Positions 9,871 to 23,499 of a stretch of DNA of 64,000 bases are shown one piece after another. The DNA comes from Balaenoptera acutorostrata (taxonomy: Eukaryota > Chordata > Mammalia > Artiodactyla > Balaenopteridae). Positions within the stretch are counted from its first letter, which is position 1. Each line of letters starts with the position of its first letter. The stretch spans positions 54,462,207 to 54,526,206 of the forward strand of contig NC_080078.1 of the NCBI RefSeq assembly GCF_949987535.1, in the 5' to 3' direction. The notes beneath the pieces were generated by a model, which had not been told where the DNA came from, did no database searches, and saw nothing but the letters and a program-made list of their open reading frames with translations. A program made the translations under genes and the position numbers.

Positions 9871-12635
9871 CCCAAGACAATTTTTTAAAATGTTACATTA
9901 TATGGATTCTAGTAGTGGGAAAATTTTAACCCACTCCTGGAAAGTCATAATCATATAATACAAAGTAAACAAAGGTGTACAAATGCTAGGCTTACGTAAA
10001 AGTCATACCTTAAATTCTATGTATAAAAAGTGTAGTTGATGCAATATGTAGTATTCAGGTGCAAAAGTGGATCCCATCCACCAGATGAGAGTGCTCACTT
10101 TTTATTCACCTTGGGGAAGCAAATAGCAAGCATGTCCTAACAAGAAATCAACAGAATATATATGACTTCAGCTGGGCCAAGACTGTGTTCTACTTTTCTT
10201 TCAGTTCTGGAAGATCTCCATAAGCCTCCTCTGCCAGTCCCTGCTTATAGCCCACTCAATAGACATCACTCTTCCTCTACACTCTGAAAATTATGCTCCT
10301 CTCTGCCCTTATTAATGTAACCCTGATTTTTCTCAGGTAGTACAGTATTTCTCAAAGGGGTCCTGTTGGTACTTTAGGAAGAAAAAGTTTTGTTGTATGT
10401 ATTTTAATCATTGAAAATCATTCAGACATAATTTAGGAAGTAAATAAGTTATAAATTAATGTCAATAAATAAAATAATTATTAATATTTAAAAACAAAAT
10501 CCCTCTTGTCTTAGATTAATTTAGAATTTAAATGAGTGAATCTATAATTAGTATTTATCACTTGGTAGAATCACATGTCTGAATTACTTATTAAAAAAAA
10601 TCTTTTAGGTGATGGTATCACATATTTCTGTGCCTTTGGCCCAACTTCCAGATTTTGCTCAAATCTTATAAAGGCTTTTATCTTTATTTCAAGTTTAATT
10701 ATAGACAGACTCTATTGTCATTCAGTAAGTAGCATGACAATCACTTTCCAAAAATTTCAGCTTTTGGAAGTATGGCTCTGTAAAATATTTTGGAGGGATT
10801 CCAGGAGACTGGGAGTAACCAGTATTCCTTCTGTTGACAGCATTCTTGGGGCAGATACAGGTGGCATGACAAAGGACAAGGATGATTCAGTCTGATATTG
10901 AATATATCCCATATTAAGTCAGGACTGACCGCCCTTTTACTGAAAAAAAAAAAAAATCCACCCATCTGCTATTATCAATGAGGGTTATATGATGATAATA
11001 TCACTTTTCAGAAATGTGACACAATTGTTTTTGTTTAATAAAATTAATAAGGTCTATGGCTTTTAGGCCATTGTTTCTGTTCTCAAAGAATATCCTTGAA
11101 AATTACCTAGTAATACTTGCAGCATAATTTTATGGCTTTTAGCTACCATTTCACAGACAGGCTTGGAATACTATGTACCTTGAGTCATTTCAATTATGTT
11201 TTCCAATTTCTGAGACAGGGACTGAAAAATATTTAATTAAGAAGACAAAAATCCTGAGCAAACGTAACACCATGCTGTGTCCTATAAAAATGCTGATCTT
11301 TTCCTGGGGCTGAGGGTCTGGTGTAATTTGGGGGCAGCATTTAGGATGTCTGGAGGCCACTGACAGGCAAGATGTGTTCTTACAGCAAAAATGATCAAAT
11401 TCAATGTGAATCCAGAAACAGAAGGAACACAGTTCAAAATAATGACTGCGATTTCTAAGTCCTTACATGTTTAAATTGCCACCTACATCAATTGAGACAT
11501 TTCAAAATGTGCATTCTTCGATTATATTAAGCACAGATTTAAAGGGATCTAGTCAGAAAGCAGGAGTCAAGTCACCATGATAGGGTCTCTCTCTACCTTT
11601 AAAAACCTCTCTCCCTTTGTTGCATGTGGTGCTGCTATGTGGGAAAGCAAGTGTAGGGGAGTGAGAGAGAAGAAAATGGAGAAATCTTGCCCCATTCTCT
11701 GGTAAATTTCAAGCAGAAGAGGAAATAGGTACCTGAATACAACCAAATGTCTATTTGAAGGAGACAAAAGTTACAATAACCAGATTATGCTACAAATTAA
11801 AGCTTTTTTCTGCTTGAATGGATTGAGGCCCTATTAATTGGTGATTTTAACTTTTCTATTTTCCCATGTGGGAAAGTAGGGGTGGTTGGGGAATAAGAGG
11901 AAAAAAAAAATAGACACACACCTTGACAGCATTTATTAGAGCAAATTAAAATACCTCAGCTTGGTCTGTCACTGAGCAGAGACTGGTCAGTCAAAACTTC
12001 TACACTCATTTAAAGAAAAATAAGATAGTATTTGTTTGATTTAACTCCCACTTAAGGAATTGAGGAAACATGGCTGTTTCCTTCCAATGAACTCAGGAAG
12101 GTCCAAGAGGTGGGGCAGGGTGGTGGTTGTATCCTAAGTGTGTGAAAATGCAGCTTGCTGTGTGGGCCCCTCTTTCTCCCATGTTCCTTCACAAACTCAG
12201 CCTTCCCAGGGACAACACATTTTTTGCCTCTGATCTGGCTGTTCATGAATGCTGACCTTTGCCTACCTCAGTGCCAGGTGAAACCTGGAGTCTCCCATCC
12301 ATGGCTTTGTTCCTCTCTCTCTCTGCTTCCTGTAATGGTTGTCCTTTCTAATATTTTCAGTACTTTCTATGTTTAACTTTTCTAACTGAAAAGTTTGAAC
12401 CCTTGTTATGAACTAAGGAAAATACCCTATTTGGGCAAACACCCTGCATAATAATAATATTATTATTATTAATAGTAATAGTTATTATTATAATAATGCT
12501 TCAACAGAACATTCTTCAACTTGCTTTTTAAGGTCACTATTTTTTTTTGAGATTTTTTTTCCATGCTGATATTTACTTAGTTCATTAATGTTAATTTCTG
12601 TATAGTTTTCCATTATGTGAATATATCACTTCTTT
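9871..12635. other. Unique sequence, no gene seen
   Basis: About 2.8 kb without a recognised gene. Open frames at 10575-10895 (plus), 12052-12246 (minus) and 12155-12376 (plus) lack known domains. Between about 10430 and 10500 there is a very AT-rich patch. Confidence 0.55.
12450..12497. repeat. (AAT)n/(ATT)n microsatellite, interrupted
   Basis: ATAATAATAATATTATTATT and further TAA/TTA triplets form a self-complementary trinucleotide tract of about 48 bp. Confidence 0.85.
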
Positions 12636-12639
12636 ATTA

Positions 12640-13470
12640 TGGCACTCATTCAGCAAATGTGCATTAAGCACCTACTTTAGTTAAGGTACCAGCTTCTGGG
12701 GATATAAGAGTGAACCAAATGATGAAGGTCCATCTATCATGTAGCTTACATTCTTAATGGGAGAAGGAGCAAGCAGGTAATAAACCAATTGACGTATTAT
12801 ATGTCAGCTAGTATGTCCTTTAAAGAAACTAAAGCTGGATAAGGGAATAGGGAGTGGTCGAGTGGGCTCTTTTAGATGGTGGAGTCCAGAAAGGATTTTC
12901 TTATAAGGTGACATCTAAGCAGAGCTGGACTACAATGAAGTAGTGAGCTCCACAGATGTTTGAGAGAAGAACATATCAAGCAGAGGAAACAATGTTTACA
13001 AAGATGGAAGGGTAAGAGCATTCTTGGTACATTCCAGGAATGAGGAAGCCCATATGACTGAATTGCAGAAAGAAAATGGGATAATGGTTGGAGATGAGGT
13101 CAGAGAATAAAGTGAAAAATCAGGTCATCTAGGACATTTTAGACCATATTAAGTATTTAATTCTGAATATGATCTGTTTCAACCACAGGAATAACTCTAT
13201 GTGATTTTAGTTACGTGAGGATTATTCTAACTACTATACTAAGAATATAATGGAAAATTACAAGTTTGGAAGGAGAGAAACCAGGTAAGATCCTATTGCA
13301 ATAGTCCAGGCACGAGATAAGGAAGACATGGACCAAAGTGACATGTTCCAGTGGCATGTTCCACTTGCAGTGGTGGAAGTGATCACATTTGGACTATATT
13401 TTATATGCGTCATCAAGATATGCTGATGCTTGGGATATGGAGTTGATAGGGAAGAGGCAAAGATAACCCC
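12640..13470 (-). mobile_element. L2 LINE 3' portion
   Basis: The plus strand begins with the complement of the L2 3' end (CATTCAGCAAATGTGCATTAAGCACCTAC, shortened here to its key blocks) and continues through TCTAAGCAGAGCTGGACTAC and GCAATAGTCCAGGCACGAGAT. It covers roughly 830 bp of old L2 sequence with heavy divergence. The far end of the match, beyond about 13,250, is less certain. Confidence 0.75.
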
Positions 13471-14085
13471 AATACTATATTAATAATAATAATTCAGGCT
13501 ACCTCCTACTTCCCATTTTGTTCCCATTTTAAACTATTTGGTTTTTAATTATTCACAATATGGTTTCTATTCTCAATCTTCTTCTCTCTATATATATACA
13601 TAGGTAGATATAGATATATAGCAAGTATACAGTTAAGTATTAGGAAGGGATACAACTTGAGTAGCATATAGGAAAGAAATATGAAAGGGAAGAGTTGGAG
13701 ACAAAGCCTAGGAAGCCACATTTGAGGAAGATGTTAAGGAATTTGTACATCATTTTGTATAGAGGAGAATCATTGTCACCTTTAGCAAAGCAATGCTGTG
13801 TTAAGAAAGCTGCAGGAAGATTAATTTGAAAGTTCCAGATTGGCAAGGAAGTAAGCAGGACAAAGGGATCCAGATAAGAGATTCCGGAAATTATCTGAAA
13901 AATGGGGGCCTGGGTTCAGATAGTGGTAGTGGATTTTTAAAGCCACGTTTTGCAAATGGGAAGCCTAAGGAACTACTTGTGCTCCTCAAAGCCTAGCTGT
14001 GAGTCAATAATAAAACTACAACTTATTCTGCACTTAACAGACAAGGCAATCTTTTAAAAATGAAACCTCATCACATACCTTTGCT
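13471..14085. other. Unique sequence with short TA-rich patch
   Basis: No gene seen. A (TA)-rich patch lies at about 13588-13622. The minus-strand frame at 13640-13846 has no recognisable domain. Confidence 0.55.
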
Positions 14086-14089
14086 ATTT

Positions 14090-14525
14090 TAAATCTTTTA
14101 AGAATTTCACATTGCTTTAAGAATAACAACCTAATTCATTGTCTTTGTCTACAAGGCTCTGCATGTTTTGAGCCCTGCCAAACTCTCCAACTTCATCTCA
14201 TATATGAGTCCATACTAAGGCCACATTGGCCTCCTTTTTCTACAGTTGCCTCACTCTCATCTTTCAAGCCTCAGACCAAACTTAATGTCCTCAGTGGCCC
14301 CTCACTGCTCCCTTTTCCCCAATGACCCTTTACAGACCTTCTGTTTATCAGCACTAATTAGAATTTGTCATAATCCTGTTAATTAATTTACTGAATTGGT
14401 TACTGTTTATATAGTCATGTCTTGTAGGCTTCACAGGGCAGCACCCAGGTTTTATTTGGCTGTATCTCCAGCACCTAGCACAGTGCCTAGACCAAATAAG
14501 GGCTCATAAGCATTCATTGAATTAT
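14090..14525 (+). mobile_element. L2 LINE 3' end
   Basis: Plus-strand L2: TACAAGGCTCTGCATG, CCACATTGGCCTCC, GCCTCAGACCAAACTTAATG, then the terminal block TATCTCCAGCACCTAGCACA followed by GTGCCTAG and CATTCATTGAATTA. The match is continuous to the expected 3' terminus. Confidence 0.85.
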
Positions 14526-17330
14526 AGATAATGATTACTTCAGTAGATCATTTTTGTCAAATGATCTATTTACCAGATTATTTGCCTCTGCCTAGCAAAT
14601 TCTAATAAAAAAATTGTTAACAGTCATTAAATGCTTCTGAAAAGATATCATATTCATTTGGTAATTAACTTCTATCTATGTGATAAGAAGTCCCTCCTTT
14701 TTATAATAGGAACAAGATTAGGTTCGAGGTACTCTGATACATTAACCTTTCTGAAACAGTCTTACTGAGAATTTGCTCAGAAAATGGATCGATGAAACAA
14801 GCAATGCAAAATCTTGATACCTGTTGAATCTTGGTGATGACTACATAGGCATTTATTTTATAATTCCATGTAATTCTGTTTCTTTGAAAATTATAACAAT
14901 AAAACATTAGAAAAGATATTATATATCCAGGATGTGTCTTTGTTTGAATTCTCTTGAAGGTAGAACCTAATGGGAGACCTTGGGTGCAGGTAGCTTGAGA
15001 GACGGTCAGTGAAAGGAGAAGGGAGGGAGTGAGAAGAGTAAGATGCAGAAGAGGCGCAGGGAAAAAGGAGGCACTGATGAGCATGTTATCATTGCGGGAA
15101 ACTGAGGATCAATCCAGCTGAGGACCCCCTGAGGAATCATGTAAAACACACCACAAAATTGTCTTGCCAAAGGGAAGGGAGATGGAGTGTTAATCTACTG
15201 AAGTCATGGGCCAGTGATAGAGGGTTGTTCCCATGGTTTTGACTTCCTCATGTGTCCAGGTTAAAAAGATTGAGCAGCCTACCATGGCTTTGGAGAAAGT
15301 TCCAAGGTAGGAAATCAGACAGGTACAGCTAATGGAAAGGTTGTGGAACTGTTCAACACAACTGATGACATCGGTTTGGGTGAAGGGTTGTAGCACAGGA
15401 CACCACAAAAATTTGGCATGATACATGTATGTGTGCCTTTTGATAACACAGCAACTGTTTTACCACCTCCTCCGTTTCTTTGCAAATAGAATTTATAAAT
15501 CCAGTGCAGCTGCTCTGAATCCTCCGTGATTGGAAGGTTTGCATGTGGCCTATGAAACAGGCAAAATAGTAACTATTTATTTATTATTTAGATGTAATTG
15601 AAAATAAGATGTAGTGAACTTTGCTACTTTGGGGATTTATCTTTTGGATTGTAGACTGTCTTCTCTTCATATTTTGGTGGTATCATCTTAAGAGTGATAA
15701 GAGAAAATCTGTAAGAAAAAAAATCTAAGAGGAGCAAATACAGGTAATAGGAATTAGGTGAAATGATTAGTCCTGTTCTTTATCAAGAGTAATATTACAG
15801 TCAAAGTATACTTTTGTTATCTTGTTGATCTGAAAGATTTTAGCAGTATGAACATCTCAATATATTTTACTGTATTAAAATTTCAACCTGGGACTAGGAT
15901 GTGACAAATGAAATAAATATTGTAGCCTATAATGCATGAGTGGTGATAAGATTTATATATATATATATATTCCTATATATATCTGAACTCAATTTTGACA
16001 TCTAGAATATAGACTAATTAATTTTCTTTACTAATAAGCTCAGTTCAAAGACATTTACAAAGCATGTATTCTGGGCTAGACATCTTATGATTTTGAGTCA
16101 AGGAACACAGTCATTCAGTAGGCAAGATGTCCCTTCTAAACCCTCAGTTTTCCTCTGAATATAATGAGGACAAAATGCAAAACATGTAGTACTTAACTAA
16201 AATTTTTAATTTTAAGGACTTGTCCTTAAAAAGCTGTATCATGAATAAAATCATTACTTTCCTACCTTTAATGAGTGAAAGGAGACAGTGAGATGATGAG
16301 AGAAGTAGCTTCACCTCAGTCATAGAACCATAACATTTTACAACTTTGGGTGATTTGTCAACTATAACCATCTAATTTAATAGTTAAGTTTACACAAGCA
16401 CATAAATGTCAATTTAAAAATGTGAGAGTGCATTGAATCAAGGTTGCTGAACAAATTTCTCTTAAGAGAAATTTCCAAATCCATTTTAAATCCATAGCTG
16501 GTCTTAACAAAAATTTTAATCTATGTATTTCTGATACAAATCCTTTCATGATTTTCATTGCTTGTTTAAAGTTTTCCAAGAAGTTTCCAGCAAGTTCTCA
16601 TACTAGCTCAGAAATGGCAGTGAAAGACAGATATCACCACCTTATTTTTTCTTCCTATCAATTTTTAATAATAGAGCTGAATGATTAAATAAACCAAACA
16701 ACAAAAATATACTGACTAATTAATTTGATACCCCTATCAAGTAATAATTTTATCTGCCCTATCTATCTATTCATCCATTCACCGATTCATTCAGCCATCC
16801 ATGCATCCATAATTCGGTATTCATAAACTCATTAATGGTACATATATCGTGGTGTGCTTGGAGTGAGTTTGCACTGGATGATGAAAGCTGATTCTGTGTG
16901 TCTTTTTCCAATTCCATATTTAATGACACCAAGGTGATAGCTTGAAATTGGACACGGTGAGACTTTTTACACTATAGAAAGTATTGAATGCTATAAGTCA
17001 TCACCACAACCCCCGCTGCAGTGACCCGGTGTTAAACATTTACCAGCATAGCACAGTTATGTCAGTATCTCCACTTGGGGTTGGTTTAAAAATTTAAGCA
17101 CAGTGCAAAATAGATGACAAACCTGAGGATAATGGGGAGTTTACTAAAGTAACTGTCAGTTGCACCCCAAATTTAAAGAATAATTTGTTTGATTTAAAAA
17201 TCATAAATCTATAAATCCTAGGAAAAGAAAAAATATTCCCTTGCAGTTGTGCTGAGAAAGAGCCACATTTTCTTTTTGGTGTTATAAAAGATGCTGTTGA
17301 AATGCACATTTCTTCTTTGATTGATGATCT
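14526..17330. other. Unique sequence, no gene seen
   Basis: Contains a (TA)n tract at about 15953-15970 and a degenerate ATCC/ATTC tetranucleotide tract at about 16757-16812. Several minus-strand frames of 63-127 codons (14701-15544, 16144-16371, 17094-17309) show no domain I know. Two overlapping frames between 15190 and 15544 might be parts of one decayed sequence, but I cannot identify it. Confidence 0.5.
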
Positions 17331-18444
17331 ATAAAGGCTAAAGTTATGCTATTTAAAAATATATATCATTTATTATTGTACCAGATTATAAAAGAACCAT
17401 ATGAAATATTGATTTTTTTCTAGCTTCTTGAATTGAATGCTTAGATTATATAGTTTAAGATGAGATATTATGAAATATATTGTTTTCCTCTAAGTTTAGG
17501 TTTAGAAAATTTTCTATAAATTTTTACATGTACACCTTAACAGTTACCATTATCACTCCGAATGGTTTCTTTTTTTTTTTTCCACTTTCTAAATTTTTGA
17601 CTTGAAAATGTCATTCTTTTGTTATGAAATTCTAGTTTTATTTCAGTATGATCAAAATATGTGGACTAAGTTCTACACTTTCAAATCAATATAACGAGAA
17701 TGATTTTTTAACTACAGTTGAATTTGTTTTTATTTTTGTTTTATGAACATGTATATAGTTTGTGTTATGTAGCTATTAACATCAGCTCATCTTTCAAATC
17801 ATTATATTTATCTGACTTTACCATATAATTTGTCTTCCTTATCTAGCATTGATGAAAATAGATATTTAAGTCATTGTAATTATATCTGTATCATTATAAT
17901 TTTAATATTACTTAAGTCTAACCTTTTGTGTTTTACATGTTTCTAACATTTTTTGATACCTAAAAGTTTAAGACTAGATTATTTTTCACTGTGAGCTACA
18001 CCTTTATCAAGATAAGATACACTTATCTTTTAATATTTAATAGTTTTAGCTAGAATTCTACTTCTCCTTATATTCACATCAATATCCTTGCTGTTTATTT
18101 ATCTATAGTTTCTTGTCATAGTTTGCCTATCCCTCTATTTTTAAAAAAGTGTCATTAAATTTTACCAGTGTCTTTTGTTCATATTTAAAATATATTTTAA
18201 TGTAATCTATGAATTTCTTTTAATAGGTGTTAAATCTATATAAGTTTACTGAGCTTTCCTAAGAATTATTTTGGTGATTTTTGCATTCATTGATTTCTTG
18301 ATTTACATCTTCTCTTTATTTCTACCTTTAGAAATATTGCTTAAATTTTCTTAACAATTTTCTTTTTATAGTGATTTTAAGTTATATATGCTGTCTTTAT
18401 TCCCTTTGGTTATTTTCACATTAAAAATAATCATTTGTTAATTA

Positions 18445-18570
18445 GAATGTACACATTATGAAGGAGGGACCAAGATCTGATCATTTATCTCTGCCATACC
18501 AGCATTGAGCAGGTCCTTGACCAGGGATGATGCTAAACAACTATTTGCTAAATGAATAAATAAATCAATA
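18445..18570 (+). mobile_element. L2 3' end fragment
   Basis: TAGAATGTACACATTATGAAG, then ATACCAGCATTGAGCAGG and AACTATTTGCTAAATGAATA follow the terminal L2 consensus (stop-proximal block, then the tail before the ATGAATGA repeats). About 125 bp, diverged. Confidence 0.72.
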
Positions 18571-19259
18571 GGTGTTATTAATAAAACAAATTGATTTGCT
18601 ATACTAAATAAAAAGAGAAGTTTAGAATATCTTCATTTCTTTCCTCTTCCTCAGTCCTGCCACTACCTTGTTTTAATTGAAATAAAACAAAGATATTTTC
18701 ATTGATTTATTTTTAAGTGATATGTTCTTTCTTATCCAAGAATTACTTTTTGACATTTGTCAAGTTTCATAACTATGTTTATAACAGTTACTCAGATACC
18801 ATGCCTGTGTTAAGTTCACTACTCACTGTTTTTTCTTTTGAACCACACATACCCTCAAATTGAGTTAATTACTGGTTTTAATTCATTTCTTGGTTAAGTG
18901 AAGCACTTCCTTGAGTAATTTTTTTCAAGACAGATAACTGAGTAGCACACTTTCTGAGTCATTGTATGTCTGAGAAGGTCCTTCTATCCTTACTAATGAA
19001 TGTTGACTTGGCTGAGGTTAGAATTCTTGGGTCACAAACATTGCCCCTAAAACCTGGAAAATACTTCCCCATTGCCTTATTCAATACATTGCTGTGGAAG
19101 AAAAGTATGATGGTATCTTCATAGGTCTTATTTTACTCTTTTCTGCCTAGAAGCTTTTAGAACATTTTTTTTTTTTATACTCAAAAAAATACAAAATAAG
19201 TTATTAAGTTTGTTTAATTGTGGGTCAATTTTTATTTTTTTAAACTTGAGATTAATTTA

Positions 19260-19590
19260 TATTCTGACAAAACACACAAAATGGATGAAGGGGGTCAAAA
19301 GGTATAAACTCCAGTTATAAAATAAGTCATGGGGATGTAATGTACAGCATGGTGACTATAGTTGATAATACTGTATAGAATATTTGAAAGTTGTGAAAAG
19401 AGTAGATCTTAAACGTTCTCATCACAGGAAAAAAAATGTTGTGATTACATATGGTGACAGATGTTAAGTTAACATGTTAAGATGTTAAGATGTTGAGACA
19501 TTGTAGTGATCATTTCACAATATATTCAAATAAATCATTATGTTGTACACCTGAAGTTAATATATTATATGTCAATTTTATTAATATCTA
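19260..19590 (+). mobile_element. L1 3' UTR, old subfamily
   Basis: Plus-strand L1 3' UTR: GGTATAAACTCCAGTTATAA, GTACAGCATGGTGACTATAG, CAATATATTCAAATAAATCA, and TTGTACACCTGAAGTTAATA before the end. A short local duplication of GATGTTAA units occurs at about 19470-19495. It has no coding part. Confidence 0.82.
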
Positions 19591-19969
19591 GTATTCTTAG
19601 ACTCTTGAACTACTTGTTCAAAACTTTCTTCAGTTCAGAAATTTTAAAATTAATTTGATTATTGCATCTCTTTGCTTTTTAGAATTCTGTTTCATACTTA
19701 TTCAATCTCCTGGTTCTAAATGCCTTGCTTCTTATATTTTTGATCATTTGCTTTCTCCTCAAATCCTTTACTTCTGAGTTTTGGGTGAATTTCCTGAGTC
19801 TTTCTCAAATACCTCCTTCAGCTTTCTAGAATATAATCAATTATTTATTTGATTGATCTTTAAAATTTGGTGGTGATTATTTTCACTTGCAAAAATCATT
19901 GTTAATAGCAAGCTTTCCTTTTCATAAATGTTATATTCTTTCAGATTGGATTAGGAATAAGAGTTAGCG

Positions 19970-20160
19970 GGCTGCCCTGGTGACGCAGTGGTTTGGAGTC
20001 CACCTGCCAATGCAGGGGACACGGGTTTGATCCCTGGTCCGCGAAGATCCCGCGTGCCGCGGAGCACTAAGCCTGTGCGCCATACCCGCTAGCCGCAACT
20101 AGAGAAAGCCCACACGCAGCCAAAAATAAATAAAATAAATAAATTAAAAAAAAAAAAAAA
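19970..20160 (+). mobile_element. CHR-type tRNA-derived SINE, plus strand
   Basis: The only plus-strand SINE of this family here. It begins GGCTGCCCTGGTGACGCAGT, has a B-box-like GGGTTTGATCC, and ends in an (A/T)-rich AAATAAATAAATTAAA tail followed by a run of A. Flanks GGAATAAGAGTTAGCG (19954-19969) and GGAATGAGTTAGCG (20161-20174) are a target-site duplication differing by a 2-bp indel. It lies just after the old L1. Confidence 0.92.
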
Positions 20161-20174
20161 GGAATGAGTTAGCG

Positions 20175-20940
20175 CTTTCTTAGGGAAAAAATATTTCATA
20201 AACAATGCATGTTCTCTGCTTTTGAAGAGTTTTTTATATTGAGCTGCTGTGTTTTTCACATATCATTGACTTTTCTGAATATAGATTATAGAGTATACTC
20301 TGTGATAACACAATATGTGATTTTAAATGCATTCTTTTAGAGATTATTTGGGTCATTAAATCAGACAAACAATCCCCAAAGAGGGAAAATGTTTATATTT
20401 TCTAAAGAGTCTTCAATAACTATTTGGGGATTTAATAGGCCAGAAGAAATAATGGAAAAGCTCTAGGAATCCAGTGTGCAGTAGGAAAGTTCATGGGGTG
20501 TCTACTGCTTCCTTCTCAGCTACTTTGTGTACCTGTGGGTATAGTTCCCAAAGTTGTTCTTGAAGTTTTTGTGCCTTGTATAGACTGACCCTTGTCTACA
20601 TTTCACTCTGTCTCCTGTGCATAACTGAAAAATTACTTCAACTGCATGTGGCAAATCCCAAATAAAAATAGCAGTGAATAACCTTCCATTTCTCTTTCAT
20701 TGTTGAATGAATAAATGGTCAATAGAGACATACAGTATTTTGAAAAAGGAAGAAGTAGGATCTGGTATCCAGTTGTATTTTTTGAGATCAAATAAAGGAA
20801 GCCAGAGGCCTCAACAAAAGACACTTAAAACAAAAAATCTTCAAGGATGAATTTGATAAGAATATTTGACTACTTAACAGTGCAGCTAGCCCCTAGTTGG
20901 AACGGTTTTACTGTTATCATCCACGAATATTGAAGTCATA
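20175..20940. other. Unique sequence, no gene seen
   Basis: AT-rich, no recognised repeat. The 63-codon minus-strand frame at 20633-20824 has no recognisable domain. Confidence 0.55.
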
Positions 20941-20944
20941 TTAG

Positions 20945-21190
20945 ATACGGTGGTGGTCAAGAGCATGGGCCATAGACTCTGCCAGATTTGGGTCTGAATC
21001 TTGTCTTTGCCACTTACTGGCTATGCAGCATTCAGCAAGCTACATCACTGCTCTGTGTGTCAGATTCCTCACCTCTAAAAGGGGTAAAAGGCTCTCTTAC
21101 AGCATTATGGAAAACACATGCAAAAATACTTATAAAAAACAAACCTGGTACAGAGGAGGTCTCATTTAATCTAGATATTATTATCATCAT
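20945..21190 (+). mobile_element. Nearly full-length MIR SINE
   Basis: Follows the MIR consensus from the tRNA-like head (GTGGTCAAGAGCATGGGC, TTTGGGTCTGAATCTTG) through TGCCACTTACTGGCTATG, CCTCACCTCTAAAAGGGG and the 3' end with TTATTATCATCAT. At about 245 bp it is the most complete MIR in the window. Confidence 0.9.
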
Positions 21191-21404
21191 ATAGAATAAT
21201 AACACTGTGTATAAGACATTGAGTTCATCACCAAGCCAGAAAGAAAATGATATCTCTCTCATTAAAGTGTAACATTACGACGTTATCAATTTTTAGAATT
21301 CTCTGATTAGTATCCCAGACTATATTCAATGCAACTCAGAAAATTAATGACTTCTAAGAGCCTCAATATAAAAGAGTATGTGGTTCTATCTTGTCGTCAA
21401 GGAG

Positions 21405-21590
21405 TTTCCAAACTTTTCTTTATATTTGAATTACCTAGGGATCTCTTAAAAATTTTGAAGCCTAGGTCATACCCTAGACCAAATAATCTATAATCTCTGG
21501 AGTTGGGACAGAGGTGTCAGTGTTTTTTTGAAGTCCTCCAGATGATTCCAGTGCTCCTATAAGTATAGAAACCACTAATCTAACATATGA
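21405..21590 (+). mobile_element. MER5A-like hAT MITE relic
   Basis: Blocks TTGAATTACCTAGGGATCTC, CTAGGTCATACCCTAGACC, TAATCTCTGGAGTTGGG and CCAGATGATTCCAGTGCTC follow the MER5A consensus order. No coding capacity. Confidence 0.8.
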
Positions 21591-23397
21591 TAACCTTATC
21601 TGGCATTTAGTATCCCTATTTGAAGAACTGAATAACACCTCTATAAAAAGGTAGATTTTAAAATTAAATGAGATATGTAAACAAATTTCTAAATATCATA
21701 TAACTATGGTCTCAATAAAAGATAGTTTAATTCTACAAACTTAATTTTCTTCCAATGGATGCTTTAAATGATTTGAATTCATTTAGAGAGGCCTGAGTGT
21801 TCTATTTTCTAAAATCAAGATATTATATATTTTTCTTAAAATCTTCAATGTATGAGAAACACTAGTGTCAAAAATTACATTAAAAACCCTGATTTAAAAA
21901 AAAATTTCTCACATGTCCGTCTGTTACTAAGAACACTAAAATTGTTTATCATGTCTGAATGAAGAGTGAGCAATATATTGGTCATTCTTTATAAGAGAAA
22001 TACCTCATCACCCAGCACACTACACTGTATTGACGTCAATGTTCTGAAACAATTTGTTTGCTAAAAGTCTCGCCAAATCAGTGAAAGTAAAAAGTCTCAA
22101 TTTAAAAAAAAAAAATGTGGTTTGTGGTTAGTGGCAAAACCCCACAATATCCACACATGTCTAGAACTGTAATTGTTTTTTTTTTTTTTTTAAGATTTAC
22201 CCATAAAACAGGTAAAAAGACATTTGAAAATTGGCAGGCACTGTTATTTCTTTTCAAAACAGGGGCATCCATTATCATTGTTTTCTTAGAATTAAGAATT
22301 TCTATGTGTTATGTCCACTTTTATGACACATGACATAGACAAGAGTGTGGAGCAGAGAAGACATACCAGCTAGGACCACCTAGGGGACCCTCTGTTGTGG
22401 GTGATGTCAAGGCTTAGGACGTAACATCTTTAAAGAATCTTTTAATCTTTTGTAGGGCAAGAATGTAAGACCAACACAGCACCCCTGGGGATAATTTATT
22501 TGATACATTGTTGGTATCACCCCCAAGTATCACTTACTTCTGTAATTCCATTTTACTAAATTCCATTTGTGTCCAGTTAAAATCAAATAAACTCACCCTC
22601 AAACACCGTCTACTATAAACTTTGGAAGGAATCAGATGTGGAGTCACAAACCATTGTTGGTATGGAACAGTTTAAAATAAATGCCCTTTCACCAAATATT
22701 TTCAAAAGTGTCAGAGGCATAGTGGAAAAGAGAATCACTGAAAGGAAATATTTTATATTTGACAAGACAATAAATTGTTGATGGATTTGGGATAAGTGGT
22801 CTACAGATTCCAAGGTGGCATACTTCTATCTGAGTTTCTCATAGGTTCTAATATTCTCAATCTGGGTTTGACTGAGAAATTTAGATTCTATTATTGGTGG
22901 GCATTTTATTACATGCATGAGCTTTCTGTGAAATTAGAGTAAAACTATATAAAAAGGTATTAGAATTTCTAGCACTTGTGTACGCTGTCCCTGAGGCCAT
23001 GAGACAGGCTTTGGACATTTACCAGTAGTTGAAGATATCTCCCATCACATTGACATTAGCTTTAACTGCCAGATGGAGAGGATACTGAAAGTAGATTGTG
23101 CTCCAAAATTTAGAGTGAATATAAACAATGTCCCCCAACCCCAAACACTTCCCTTGTAAGAACCTGCAACAATTCTTATTCCTGCAATGTCTCCTTTGAA
23201 AGCAATATTTTGTCATCTTGAGAAAATAAAAATACTTTCCCATCCTTATGGGACAGCAATTACCCAGGAATGGTGCAAAGCAGGAAATGGAGTCAGGCAT
23301 GTTGGGAAGTACAGAGCTGGGCTGCACGGGCAGCAGAAATTCCCCCAGAAATTAGGCACTCAGAAAATTCTGCTTTCTTACTTACAGATTTTCTCCT

Positions 23398-23438
23398 TTT
23401 CTTTTTTCTTTTTTCTTTTTTTTTTTTTTTTTTTTTAT
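23398..23438. repeat. T-rich (TTTTC)n/poly(T) tract
   Basis: A 40-bp pyrimidine tract, CTTTTTTC-like units merging into a run of T. It lies about 60 bp upstream of the short frame at 23500. Confidence 0.85.
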
Positions 23439-23499
23439 AGTGGACAGTCTCTGACCAGGTTATTCTTTATGTTCTCGTCTCACGGCATCATGCAAAGCC

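Larger units (their letters stand above)
17340..19930 (-). mobile_element. Very old L1 (L1M-type), fragmented
   Basis: The plus strand follows the complement of an ancient L1: the segment TTTCAGTATGATCAAAATATG near 17642, the CTAGCATTGATGAAAATAGA area near 17845, TTAGAATTCTTGGGTCACA near 19019 from the ORF1 side, and CTGAGTTTTGGGTGAATTTC near 19775. The match is patchy and low, and the segment is interrupted by L2-like sequence at 18445-18570 and a plus-strand L1 3' end at 19260-19590. The boundaries are approximate. Confidence 0.62.
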
